This document shows, in pieces, positions 23,638 through 34,625 of a stretch of 64,000 nt of DNA. The stretch is from Sambucus nigra (taxonomy: Eukaryota > Streptophyta > Magnoliopsida > Dipsacales > Adoxaceae), in assembly GCA_949130495.1 (NCBI GenBank), contig OX422223.1, positions 80,198,751-80,262,750 of the forward strand. The letters run 5' to 3'. Numbering within the stretch: position 1 is the first letter of the stretch; each line of letters starts with the position of its first letter. Made by a program: the position numbers and the translations under genes. The notes under the pieces are model-generated. The model saw only the letters and a program-made list of their open reading frames with translations, did not search any database and was not told the DNA's origin.

Positions 23638-24838
23638 TATAAGGACATAAATTTCCAATTGAGTCCCTATATTGTTTTGACTAATTCCGTAAACAAAACT
23701 GTGTTTGTATTATGTCATAGGGAGATTTTTATTGTGTCACGATCCCACTTGGTCTATGACGTATTGAAGAAAATTAAAGACGTTGCGGTAAAGATTTAAA
23801 GAATTTATCATGCCGAAGTTTAATTGGTGCAAGTTTAATCGTCTTCAAAGTTAATTACATTCTGAGATCACTCAGGTATGAATGCATATAATTAATGGTG
23901 CTCGGAATTGTTTTTATAAAAGATAAGGATGTATTTTTATAAAGAAAAATGTTTTAAAAGTGTTTTAAAAGGTTTACACTACGTTTTATTCTGATAAACA
24001 CGGAATAGAGTTTGACTAATTTGGATCTCTTTTAAAAGAGACGTTCTAATCAGAAAGTTAAAAAGTCAAACTTACGCGTTGTCGTTCAAACGACATAAGC
24101 TCTCATTCGAACGATACGTATTTTGAGGTGGCGCTTAATTGTTATTTAAAGCGTGTTTTCATTAGAGTTTCATAGGTGTGCATTCTGGAAAATAGTATTC
24201 AAACCAGAAACTTATTTGCACATGTTTTCTAAAATTTATAAAGAATAAACACATCCTTAAAGTTTGCAAAGATCCGAGTTATCATTTTTATATGTTTACG
24301 TGATCTTGTGGCACCAAAGAAGTGTGTTCTACACATTGAACATCAAAGGGTTTTGCGATGAAGAAAAGAGAAGGACTTCTTGTTCGACATCGTAGACGAA
24401 TCAAAGTCAATCGATGGACACCGAGACATACGTGGACGCATGTGTTGTGGACAGGTATCGTAGAAGATGGAATTTATGCGTATGTACTATTGAAGAACGG
24501 TTGAAGATCAGAAGGAGCGTCAAGACCCGTGGGGAACGAATCATTGTGTAAGGCTAATCTTTCTTTGTAAAATCATTGTTCATAGTGATTGTCTGGCTTG
24601 GGCCGTCCGAGGTTGTTTTCCCATTTTGGGTTTTTTCCTCGTACACCCGGCGTTGTGAGTATTCTTTACTTTATTTTACTTGCTTTAATCACTAGATGCA
24701 TGTGTAGGATTAATCAAGATAAAATTGGTTTAAAGTAAGAATTGGGTTTTCACAACTTGGTTTGGTGCATAATTAAAAGTTGGATAATTTTCGGAGAAAA
24801 ATGGTTTTTTTTAAAAACACACATATTGGGAACTTTCA
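23638..24838 (+). repeat. Right LTR of the inner gag-only element
   Basis: 1201 bp. Partner of 17924-19156. A comparison of the first 210 bp by eye shows many more differences than the Tat-B LTR pair, so this insertion is older. Confidence 0.92.
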
Positions 24839-24843
24839 AGGCT

Positions 24844-26119
24844 ACAAAAGGAGAAAATATCCTTTGCTTGAAAGCCACAGTTAGCAAGAGCCTAATGAAA
24901 AGATCAAAATGCAATAAAAACAGAAAAATTGCCAAATGCCCAAATAGTTAGTCTGATCATTCAAAATAAATAGTTTCATAAGAATTGAGATATGAAATGA
25001 AATGAAATGAAATGAAATGAAATGAAATGAAATGAAAATATGTCATATGCTTATCTTTTGAGGGTGTTTAGTTGATGATTAACGGTTTTGCTCAATGAAT
25101 CCTAGTTATGCTTATTATGTCATGGCTCTATTGATTTGTAGAATCATCAAAATTCTAGGCTTGTGTACATTGTGCTTGTTTTTTTTTTGAGTTCATGTTA
25201 TCTTGTCACATGAGGCTAAATCTAAGTTGATAAAGTTTTGCAATCAACTAGAACTCCTTGAATATATTTAAGTGATTGGGTGATAACTCTTTTATTGCTA
25301 GTTCATACTCATTCATTTCGTTTACCAAATTTGGTTTAGACACATTTATGCCATATGAATGTGGAAAGCTTTTCGTGTTTAGTGTCTTGAGTGGTGTTTA
25401 TACCTATATATGTGTCCTTATGCTTCATTTTTATCTTCTATCTATTCATATAAATGGCATCATTTTTTTTTACTCTTTGCTTTTTCACCTAGTCCTTGTA
25501 TGCTAGCGGTTCATATAGGTATCCATCGTGGTACATTTTTTTATTAATATCTCATTCTTATCTTAGTTCATTCTAGTTGATATCATTTTTCTATCGCTTC
25601 ACAGTTGGTATCTATTGTGCTTTAGGTGGATTAGTTATTTTGTGTTGCCATATTGCTTTGTTGTTCTTATATCACTATACACCATTGCATGATATAGTTG
25701 TTTTCCTTTATGCTTATCCCTTGTTTCATTTAGGGGGATAATTTGTTTACATTGGAGAGAAATTAATTATTTTATGCAAATAATATTTGTCTATTCATGA
25801 ACAAAAGGGAGGAGAAATGGTATCTAACTTTTTTTATTTGGGGAGATATAACTTAAGGGGAGACGCCTTTCTTAAGTAGACATTGTTGACAAAGGGGGAG
25901 AATTTAATTACGCAATTCATAATTGTTATATTCCTAATGTGTTTGATGGTGTGTTTAAGTGTGCAGGTTTTTATTCATGCGGCAAAGTTTTTAATGCAAA
26001 GCTTCTCAGAATATTTGTTGATCAAGCATCTGTAATTTTCCTTCTGGGTTGGGATTGAGTCTTTTAGATGAGCTTGACGACCCATAGGATTTTATTTTTG
26101 GCTTTGTCCCGAAATAACC
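24844..26119 (+). other. Outer element internal region, right half
   Basis: Continuation of the outer gag-only element after the inner insertion. No coding motifs. An AAATG/GAAAT microsatellite of about nine units lies at 24991-25036. Confidence 0.6.
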
Positions 26120-26132
26120 AAAAGGAGAGATT
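26120..26132 (+). other. Polypurine tract of the outer element
   Basis: AAAAGGAGAGATT lies immediately before the right LTR, preceded by TGTCCCGAAATAACC, which matches the same place in the inner element. Confidence 0.85.
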
Positions 26133-27487
26133 TGTAGGAAAAAATTTCAATTGAGTCGATTTGTATGTGTTGGCTTAATTCTGGACAAAACTATTTGAGT
26201 CATAGGATAGAAGTTGAGTTTGTGACCTTAGCCTATGACCTTTTTATTGAAGATGTAGCAGCCAAGTCGAAGTAATCACATATTATGTCATGTTTCGTGC
26301 CATGTTTCATCATTAACATCCCAAGTATCTCACAGGTATGATGTTTATATTATGCTGAGCCTTCTAATTTTTTTTATTGCTTATTTGAATTTTCGCTAAA
26401 ATATTTTAAACTCACTTTATATTTTTTCAAGAAAAATTTTCCAATTTTTCCAGGTCGTTCGAACGAGGTTATGTTGTCGTTCAAACGAACCTTCTAACGA
26501 GGTTTCTTTTGGGTTGTGCTGCAATCTTGTCTGAAATGTCGTTCGAACGAGATTGGATGTCGTTCGAACGACCGGAGTAGTTTTTGAAAAAAAAAATAGT
26601 TTTTCTTAGCAGTTTTTCTCCTAACCTCCCACTACTTTTTCATTCACTTTTATAGTGCGGGAGAACGATTTTTTCAAGAGAAATTTTCAAACCTTTAGAG
26701 CATAAATTTTGTCTAAAAAGTTCATCATGTTTAAGACTTTTCCATCTTCCTAAATAGAGAAATATTTAAGAAAAGTCAAGAGTGTTTTTGTTTACACCCA
26801 AATAGTTTCACGATCCAAACCTCTACATAATATATGTGATATTAGAGCTTTGGCACCGTGTTTGTTCTGTACATTCCTACGGATTGTTTTTTGTGAACAA
26901 TTATGTGTTCGTTGGTGTACATACGGTTGACTCCATATGTTTAACGGTATAATTGCCCCATCGGTGGACTCCGAGACGTAGGTGGACTCCTGCATTGCCA
27001 CTAGGCAGAGGTGGAAGGAACGAAGAACGTCAAGGCTTGCAAGGTCATTGAATTAAATCCATACTTAGTGGACTTATGGTTGGGTCGTCTGAGGTTTTTC
27101 CCGTTGTGAATTTTCCTCGTACATCGCAGCATTGTGGTTGTGTATTTTTATCTTGTAAATTAACCTAGATGCATGCTTAGGTTTAACAAGATGAAAATTG
27201 ATTTAATCAACAAAATGATGTAATTTGTGCTTAATTAATTTGAGTAATTTAATTTAATTTAATTCAAGTTGGAAATATTAATTTGGCAAATTCATGTTTA
27301 GTTTGGCTTGCATAAATTGGAACTTGAATTGAAGTCTTGTTAAAGAATAGAAAATTAATTTTGAAAGCAATGTTTAAAATTCGAAATATTCGGTGAACCA
27401 CCCCTTTAGAAATAAAAATTTTGAATTTTTCGGAAACCTACGCTTTCAAGTGGTATCAAAGAGTATTATATAAATTCACCACTCTCA
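26133..27487 (+). repeat. Right LTR of the outer gag-only element
   Basis: 1355 bp. Partner of 13959-15339. Contains four clear TCGTTCGAACGA-type motifs at about 26455-26575. Confidence 0.85.
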
Positions 27488-28098
27488 TTTTCTTTTGTTT
27501 GAACAATTTGAAACGAGTAAGTAATTATCATTTAACACCACTTTTTATAAAGGGATATGTTTAGAATAACCACATATATATTTTTCATTCGAATGATCTT
27601 TTGCTCGAGTGACCTCATAAACTTGGTCATTAGACTATCTCAGAGATATATTTTATAAAAATGTATTTAAATTTAATTACGTTGGGGGATTATAATGGTT
27701 TTTTTAAATTCACCCCAAAATCATTGAACTCCCCCAAAGGATATGAAAAGATTGACTTAGCCTCCAAGCTAGGTCATCATTATTGAAACGTAACGTCACA
27801 TTTAATGTGCCTATTTGCCTTCCCATGACGTTACAGATGGCACTTTGGGGTAATGATTACTTCATCTACACATGCGCAACCACACGCGCGTGGTGCCACT
27901 CTCACTTTCCAAGTTTGCTTTTTTCCCCTTACAAAAGGGTTTTGTCTTCCTTAACAGAAATTTTTTACCTTCAAAATTTCTACAAACGTCAACCTTTTAG
28001 AGAGAGAAATAGGTGTTACTCCTTTGTTCTTCATTGCTTGGGTGTTTGAGTTTGTTCTTCTTCCCCAACTTACATTCTTCTCATTTCCAACCTCTGAG
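27488..28098 (+). other. Tat-C 3' region upstream of its antisense gene
   Basis: No coding motif. It ends in a pyrimidine-rich leader before the ATG at 28099. By comparison with Tat-B it should hold the promoter of the antisense gene. Confidence 0.4.
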
Positions 28099-29233
28099 AT
28101 GGGTCCCATTATAAAGAAAACTCCCTCTTCCAGAAGTGCTTGCCCCACCACTCTTGCCCGTCAAGTCCACTAGGGCAAACACCATTGTTCCCCCTTGTTC
28201 AATGAGGCTGACAAGTTCTGGGCCATGGCTGAATCCTTACCAAATCGTTTAACAGCTAGCCTATCTCCCCATTTGCTTATGCAGGAAAGTGAAGAGGTAG
28301 AAAACTGTTGGCCCCTTTTTCTTTCGAATGTGTTTTAAAGATAACAAAATCAACTTTCTTTTTGAAAAAACCTTTTTCCAAACTGTAAAAAGAACCAAGT
28401 GTGTGAACCAATTTTAGTTAAGACCAATTTTATCTTGTTTAATCATAAACATTCATCTAGGTGATTAAAGCAAGTAAAATAAATAAGTTCGCAAAGGCGA
28501 CGTCGGATGTACGAGAAAATCATTAAGGGAAAAAACCTCGGATGGCCCAAGCCAGACAATCACTATGATATGGTATTATAAAGTACAGATGATAGACTTA
28601 CTCAATTACTCGATCCCCACAAGTCTTAAAGTTTCTCTGATCTTCAACCACTCCTCCACAGTGCCCACGCGAATATATTTTCGTGATACTTTTCCACAGC
28701 ACACGTGTCCATGAATGCCTCGATGTCCACTAATGTAGCTTGGAAACGTCTATGGATTCCAAACACGGACTCCTTCGCTTCTTTACCGCAAAACCCAAAG
28801 ATGTTCAAATTGTAGAACAACTAATGGTGCAAACAAAGATCACTTTTTCATATGTGAATGAAATCTCAAATCTTTGGAACTCTAAGGATGTTTTAGACTT
28901 TGAAAACCTTAGAAAACTTGTGCAAAAATCGTACTATATGGAAACTGATTTTTTGGTTCTATAACTTACGAAATTTTGAGAGAAATACGCCTTAAATAAT
29001 AAAGTTAAGTCGGTGCATCATTCGAACGAAATGCACATGTTGCTCGAACGACATTGGCATCTCGCTTGAACGACTTTCAAAGTCGTTTGAACCTCTGAAA
29101 ACAAGAGTTTGAGATTTACAAAACTCTAAACCATCTTTATCTCAAAATAAATGAAGTTTAAATCTTTAAAAACATTTTTTAATAAAAATAACATCCTAAA
29201 AATATTTTCTGAGTCCCAAAAACATTACGCATT

Positions 29234-29796
29234 TGTTGATGTAAAAAACTAGATTGCTCTAATTATTCAATCACAGATAAATAAATAAGACAAAGATTTT
29301 TAAAGTGGTTCGGCTAGGAATAAAGCCTACGTCCACTGTTATGTTATTGCTGAGTGTTTGCAGAATTCTTGATTACAAGTTCTCTCAAGAAATTTCGGTC
29401 CCCCTTTAAATGAGGATGATACAAGGTATTTATAGCCTTGAGGCTGTACATGAAAGGTTCGATACATTAAATGGTATACATGTGAAAGGGTAATACATTT
29501 AATGCAGCGTGCGCGTCAAGAATATAAGCATTCAATGAATATTTGAGTTGTTGATTATCTGGCAATTAATGATACGACCGAGGTGCAGCTCGGACCGCCA
29601 TAATTGCTCGTTGATCTAGAGTACCTCAGAGCGCTAGAGTACCTCGGTGCGCTAGAGTTCCTCGGTGTATCCTCGTTGCTCGGAAAGAAGCAGGGTTGGT
29701 CGGGAAATGAACTTCCTCGCTGCTATCGTGCCACGTAGATTGACACGTGTCTTCGTATTACTCGTCCACATCAGCATATTAATTTTGGTATCAACA
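29234..29796 (-). repeat. 3' LTR of Tat-B
   Basis: 563 bp, TG...CA ends. Minus-strand TATAAATA at 29427-29434. A G-rich tract (ATTGGGGGCTTC on the minus strand, 29797-29808) abuts it as the probable polypurine tract. Confidence 0.96.
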
Positions 29797-30226
29797 GAAG
29801 CCCCCAATGTTTCATATTTCGAACTTTGAGGAGTATGGAACATTCTTTCTCGGTATATGGCAATATTAAATGACTTTTCCTGGGTTTCAGGAACATCGTG
29901 TTCAAATTTCCTTCTCATTTCGCAGCTTCCGCCTTTTTTTTGAATTTTTTATAAGCGCTTCGATCTCCGTGCAGTTTTTGTCCTTTTAGCCGCCGGAAGT
30001 TCAGTAGTTTCTTTTTGGTAATCATTTCTTTCGCCGCTTCCCAATGCAAAGTATTTAAACTTCTTGGGTAATCATACCGTCTTCTACGTTTTCCAATTTT
30101 CTGCATTCAAGCTTTCTATTCTCTCCTTCTCTCTTGTGCGTTCAGCCTTGTTTTCGTTCGTTGTCAACATTCCTCCTTTCTTCCTGTAAGATCTTCTTCC
30201 TTTCTTCTGTATCTCTTTTATTCAAT
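29797..30226 (+). promoter_or_regulatory. Leader/promoter region of the Tat-B antisense gene
   Basis: 430 bp between the LTR edge and the ATG at 30227, on the plus strand. It contains a TATTTAAAC-type AT box near 30050 and then a long pyrimidine-rich leader (TTCTATTCTCTCCTTCTCTC), as seen in many plant 5' UTRs. The promoter could alternatively lie in the LTR. Confidence 0.4.
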
Positions 30227-33200
30227 ATGGTTTATATTGTAGAATCTGTTGAAAAATTTCGTTCTGATTTTTCCGTTCCTTCGTGGGTAACTCTAGAGGT
30301 TCTTTCTGAGCCTTTAGATTACTTTCGATTGGCTGAGGGACATTGGTTCCCCAGTCTTTTTGTTGCTGAATGTGGATTTTCTTTTCCACCAAACCCATTG
30401 TGTCTTGAGTTTTGTCAGTATTTCGATCTTGTCCCTGCAAAAATAGCCCCCAATTCATGGAGAATAATTAATGGGGTACACAAATTAAATCTAACTCATG
30501 GGACTCGTATTGGGATCCCTGAGATTATGTACTGCTATAAGTGGGCCACTCTAGATAATATTTATTACTTAAAAACTAGGTTTCTGAATAGGGCTCTTGT
30601 AGTTAACCTCCCTGACTCAAATAGAGATTATTTTGAACATGGGTTGGTTATAAAAAATTGGCAATATGCCCCTTTAGCTGGAAATGAAGTATACAACGGT
30701 CCCAGATGCCCCCCATATGGCAATGGGATAGGTTTATTTTTCATTTTATTTTACTTATGAAATTATGCTTTCATCATGTTTGACAAAATGTATGACTGAT
30801 ATCTCATTATGTATTTATTTGCAGTTGATAGCAAAAGAAGAACTCCAAAAGAATCAGAGGTTAATATCAAGCATCTGAAACTTATCTGGGGTTTGCACAA
30901 GAACATTGCAGACAAACACATCAGGTCTGCCTCATATCTGCTACAGTATAAGAGTTACACAACCTCTTATACTGCTCGTCCTGTTGAACCAGCTTCAACT
31001 CCAGAAGGTTCATCTTCAGATTCTCATCTTCCTTTAAGTCAAAGGATGGGTAAGAAAAGAGCTCCTCCTGCTCTCTTTGATGATGTTACTTCTGTTGTTG
31101 GGGCCAAGAAAAGCAAAGCTGATGTCCCAGAGGGGACTAAAAAGGTGGATGTTGGGTCTTCTAAAGCTACCGAGAAGCCCCCAATGGTTCCGAGCAAGAA
31201 AAATGCTCCTGTAGATGTAATTACAATCTCTCCGACCAAGACCTCTTTGGTTGAAGGTTCTGACCGCCCGTTGAAGAGATTGAGGAAATCATCCTTAGTT
31301 ACTCCGGCTGAAACTGCCTCCTCCCTACCTGCTGGTGGTACTGATGTTCCAAACATCATTCTTCCAAGTTCTGCAATGAGCTCGGTCGTACCCGAGGTCC
31401 ATGGTATTGATGAAAGAATTCCTAGGGATATGCTGACATCCTTAGCTGCTCGTCACCTTGCTTCAGTAAATTTCTCATACTTCTGGTTTTTCTTTCTTTC
31501 TCTGAAAGCTTGCATTTTGTATTGACTTTGCTATTTTTCTCATCTTTCAGTTGGTGAACTGTTTTAATAATATTGTGAAGAAGGATGAAGCTATTAAAGC
31601 TTCAAGCTCCTCGTCAGGTGTAGAGGATGCTCTGTTGGGTTTGACCCAGTCTTTAAAGGAATCTCGTCAACAGTATGTTGACGAAAAAGCTGTTTGGGAG
31701 AAGAAATTAGCTGTGGCTGAAGCTGAGAAGGTGAAAATGGCCGAAACCTCCAAGAATTTGGAGGAGAAAGTAAAAGGTTTAGAGGTTAAACATCAGGAAT
31801 ATGATGGACAGCTGAAAAAGGCAGAGGAAGAGTTATCTAACCTGCGAGATATCAAGGTCAAAAAAGAGGAATTAAATGTGAAGCTCTCCTCGAAGAAGTT
31901 GAGGAGAAAGGTCGCAATCAAGAAACATTTCAGTGCTGGTTGGGAGAAAGGATGGGATAAAGGGATTGCTGCAATGACATCCCAAGTCCAATATGGGAAG
32001 TTGAAATACTTCCACGATGGCTGGGTAGCTGCTCTGCAAGAGTTGAAGGTCCAAGACGATTCTGAGCTATTCCAACAACACCTCCCTGGTCCTCCTCCAG
32101 CAATTGTGGAAGAAGAAGAAGATGAGCCTGTCTCGGATGAATCTTCTATAGCTACGGGTGACCCAGTCTCTGCTTCTCAACCCTCTGTCAATGAGGACAT
32201 TTCTTCCATGCCTCCTCCTGCCGAGAAGATTCCTGCTGATCAAACCGTTGTTACCACCGAGCAACCGAGCTCCTCGTCCCAGCCTCCCGAGAAAGTCTTG
32301 GGGGACAAGGAAAAGGTGTGAAGTTGTTCGGTATCATTTCTATATTTCATTACTTGTAATTGAACAATGTAACTTTTTGATGATCTAATAAAACACATCT
32401 TTGCTTCTCTTCATTGTTGATCCTATGTCTGCTTTTATTTAACTGCTGCTTTCTCTTCGTTATTAGTTTTTGGCCAGAATGGAATTGATATCTGCTCCTG
32501 ATACTGAGTTGATGCGACAATGCAATGGATATTATAAAGCTGGTCATACAGACCTAAGTGTATCAGAGATTGTTGACATTCTTGGTCACGATGCCTCAGA
32601 ACAAGCAGTTGAGGCTTACCGGTACCTGAAAGATTTACTTGATAGATCTGTGGCCAACAATGTGGCATACTACGAGTTGATCGAGGAACTTCATGGTTCC
32701 ATAGAGGATCTCCAAGGTCAGCACAATGAATCAATGGCTTTGTTACACAAAAATTATGAAAATAGATACCAACAACTTTCTTCTGAAACAGGCCATAAGA
32801 AGATCATTGCTGGATATGATATTAGGGAAAGGACCCTAAAAGGTGAAGTTGAAGCTTGCAGGCAGATTGCCGAGATCCTGGAACAAGAAAATAATAATTT
32901 ACAGAAAAAATTGGCTCAATATGAATCTGCAGCGTCATCTTCCGCTGCTCTAGTGCCCGTTACTGATGAAGGTTTCTCTTTCTTAGAGGTCGAAAATGCC
33001 AAATTAAGGCAAGAACTGGATGATTTAAGAAGATCTGTTGTTTCTGGGACTGCTCGTGGACGAGGAAGAGGTTCTCGGGGGCGAGGAAGAGCTGCTCAAA
33101 ATGTTGCCAAGGAGCAAAGTTCTCCAGTCGCTTCTCGGAGCCGATCAAGAGTTCTTAGTCGCAATGTTGAAGAGGCTCGTACCCAATCTACTTTGGAAAC

Positions 33201-33810
33201 TCAAGCATTCCAATTAAACATCAAAGATCGAGCTCTATCAGAAATGTCCAAGAAAAATCTATCCTTGGAGGATCAACTTACTGCAACGAAGTCTTCTCTA
33301 CATACTAAGGATCTCTTTGCCAAAAACCTTCTCGAACAGTTGGATAGATTAACCTTTCAATTTCATAAGCAACCCAGGGAATTCTGGATGGCAGGATATA
33401 ATGAAGCTCTTGTTCACTTGGATGCTCGCATTGAACATGCCAACAATGAAGGTTATAAGCAAGGGTGGTTGAACGCACTGGGCGTGTTAAAATTAGAGTG
33501 AGGGCATTTTTTATGGGATTATCATGCTCCAGGATTACTAGACTTGCCTGTGCCACCTTTCAAATTGGATATGGCTTGGATCCCAGCTCGTTCCATTCCT
33601 CGTAGCCTAATTTCAAAATACCTCGGTGATTATAGCCTTCACTCCCAAATCGAAGTATCTCGTCCAGAGCATCTAATGGATACACCTTCAATAATGAATG
33701 TCAGAATGCTGAAGGACTTGAACTTTATTAATTCTCCTCTTTGCTTGGAAGATCCTCCTGCTGGCGAAGAGCCTGTCACAAAAGCAAAGGGCAAGAAACC
33801 AATAGAATAG
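30227..33810 (+). CDS. Antisense spliced accessory gene of Tat-B (Transposase_28-like)
   Basis: Proposed exons 30227-30731, 30825-31465, 31551-32315 and 32467-33810. All introns are GT-AG, and phases match at each join, giving about 1085 codons. Exon 1 resembles the plant Transposase_28 ('putative gypsy type transposon') family: FPPNPLCLEFCQYFDLVP, PNSWRIINGVHKL. Exon 2 is Ser/Pro- and Lys-rich with NLS-like KKRAPP and KRLRKS. Exon 3 is a coiled coil followed by GWEKGWDKGIAAM. Exon 4 has more coiled coil, an RGRGRGSRGRGRA patch that resembles AT-hook/RGG motifs, and a second GY/GW module. An in-frame TGA at 33499-33501 precedes 102 more open codons. AATAAA at 32387 inside intron 3 means exon 4 might instead be a separate gene starting at 32479. 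Function is unknown; nuclear nucleic-acid binding is inference. Confidence 0.72.
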
Positions 33811-34059
33811 GAATCTTAATGTAATAGTTAGCACATACATGTAATATGTAACTTATTTTATTTTTAATGAAAGACTTCATTTTTGTTTGTAAATCTGTAT
33901 TGGTATTATCTCGTGTTTATCAAACACTTTACACTTATGCATATGTATCTGTTAAAAAGATAACAATAATATTGTTCATTGGGCAACTTAATAAAAAGTT
34001 ACAAGTATCAAGGTTGTCCAATCACTTAATAATACAGTAATGAGTATAAATTGTTCAAA

Positions 34060-34520
34060 CTGTTTCCAACCAACCAAGGTGGATAAATAATGTTTGTCGG
34101 CCAACTACAGTTGATGGATTTTCATCCCTGACCAACCATACTTGTGTCCGACCAACTAAGGTCAATAATTTGTCCTCGTCGACCAACTATAGGTAGTGGG
34201 TCTTTATCCCCGACCAACTATACTTGGTGTATTTTGTTTTTCCTAACCAAAGGAGTATTTTTTGGCTCCTTAGAGCGCTTTTTGGCTCCTTAGAGCGCCT
34301 CCTAACCAAAGGAGTATTTTTGGCTCCTTAGAGCACTTTTTGGCTCCTTAGAGCGCCTCCTAACCAAAGGAGTATTTTTTGGCTCTTTAGAGCACTTTTT
34401 GGCTCCTTAGAGCACTTTTTGGCTCCTTAGAGCGCCTCCTAACCAAAGGAGTATTTTTTGTCTCCTTAGAGCACTTTTTGGCTCCTTAGAGCTTTTGGCT
34501 CCTTAGAGCGCTTTTTGTGT
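34060..34520 (-). repeat. Two tandem arrays in the Tat-B 3' untranslated region
   Basis: First, about five degenerate 35-40 bp units around CGACCAACTA(T/A)...TTGG (34060-34240). Then a higher-order array (34250-34520) built from TTTTGGCTCCTTAGAGCGC (about 19 bp, ten or more copies) interrupted regularly by CTCCTAACCAAAGGAGTA. They lie between pol and the antisense gene. This part of Tat/Ogre elements is known to be hypervariable and to seed satellite repeats. Confidence 0.9.
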
Positions 34521-34625
34521 GCATAGTGTATTACACTAGTATTCCACGAAAAACTTTCAACCAGAAAGAAAATGGCGAAACATCCTCGCTTTATTCATAA
34601 TGAAGGGAATGCTTTACATTTTACA

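Larger units (their letters stand above)
17924..24838 (+). mobile_element. Inner gag-only SIRE-like Copia element (TR-GAG type)
   Basis: LTRs at 17924-19156 and 23638-24838 both carry GGACATAAATTTCCAATTG and end ATTGGGAACTTTCA. A clean Met-type primer-binding site follows at 19160-19171, and a polypurine tract AAAGGGGGAGATT lies just before the right LTR. Only gag is encoded. The element sits inside the outer one: the flanks GGGCT/AGGCT look like its target duplication (one mismatch), and the outer sequence resumes after it. The right LTR starts TA instead of TG. A hAT-like MITE lies inside at 22289-22692. Confidence 0.9.
13959..27487 (+). mobile_element. Outer gag-only SIRE-like Copia element (TR-GAG type)
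   Basis: LTRs at 13959-15339 and 26133-27487 match along their length, including shared TCGTTCGAACGA motifs and the same ends (TGTA...CTCA). A decayed primer site (TGGTATCAAATC) follows the left LTR, and a polypurine tract precedes the right LTR. Inside there is only a broken gag (15426-17315) plus non-coding DNA; no protease, integrase or RT was seen. The inner element interrupts it at 17923/24839. Target repeats are TTATC and TTTTC, 4 of 5 matching. Without the insertion it is about 6.6 kb. Confidence 0.85.

Noticed and set aside
33498..33532. Possible 35-bp intron removing the TGA in the Tat-B antisense gene
   Set aside because: Too short for plant splicing.
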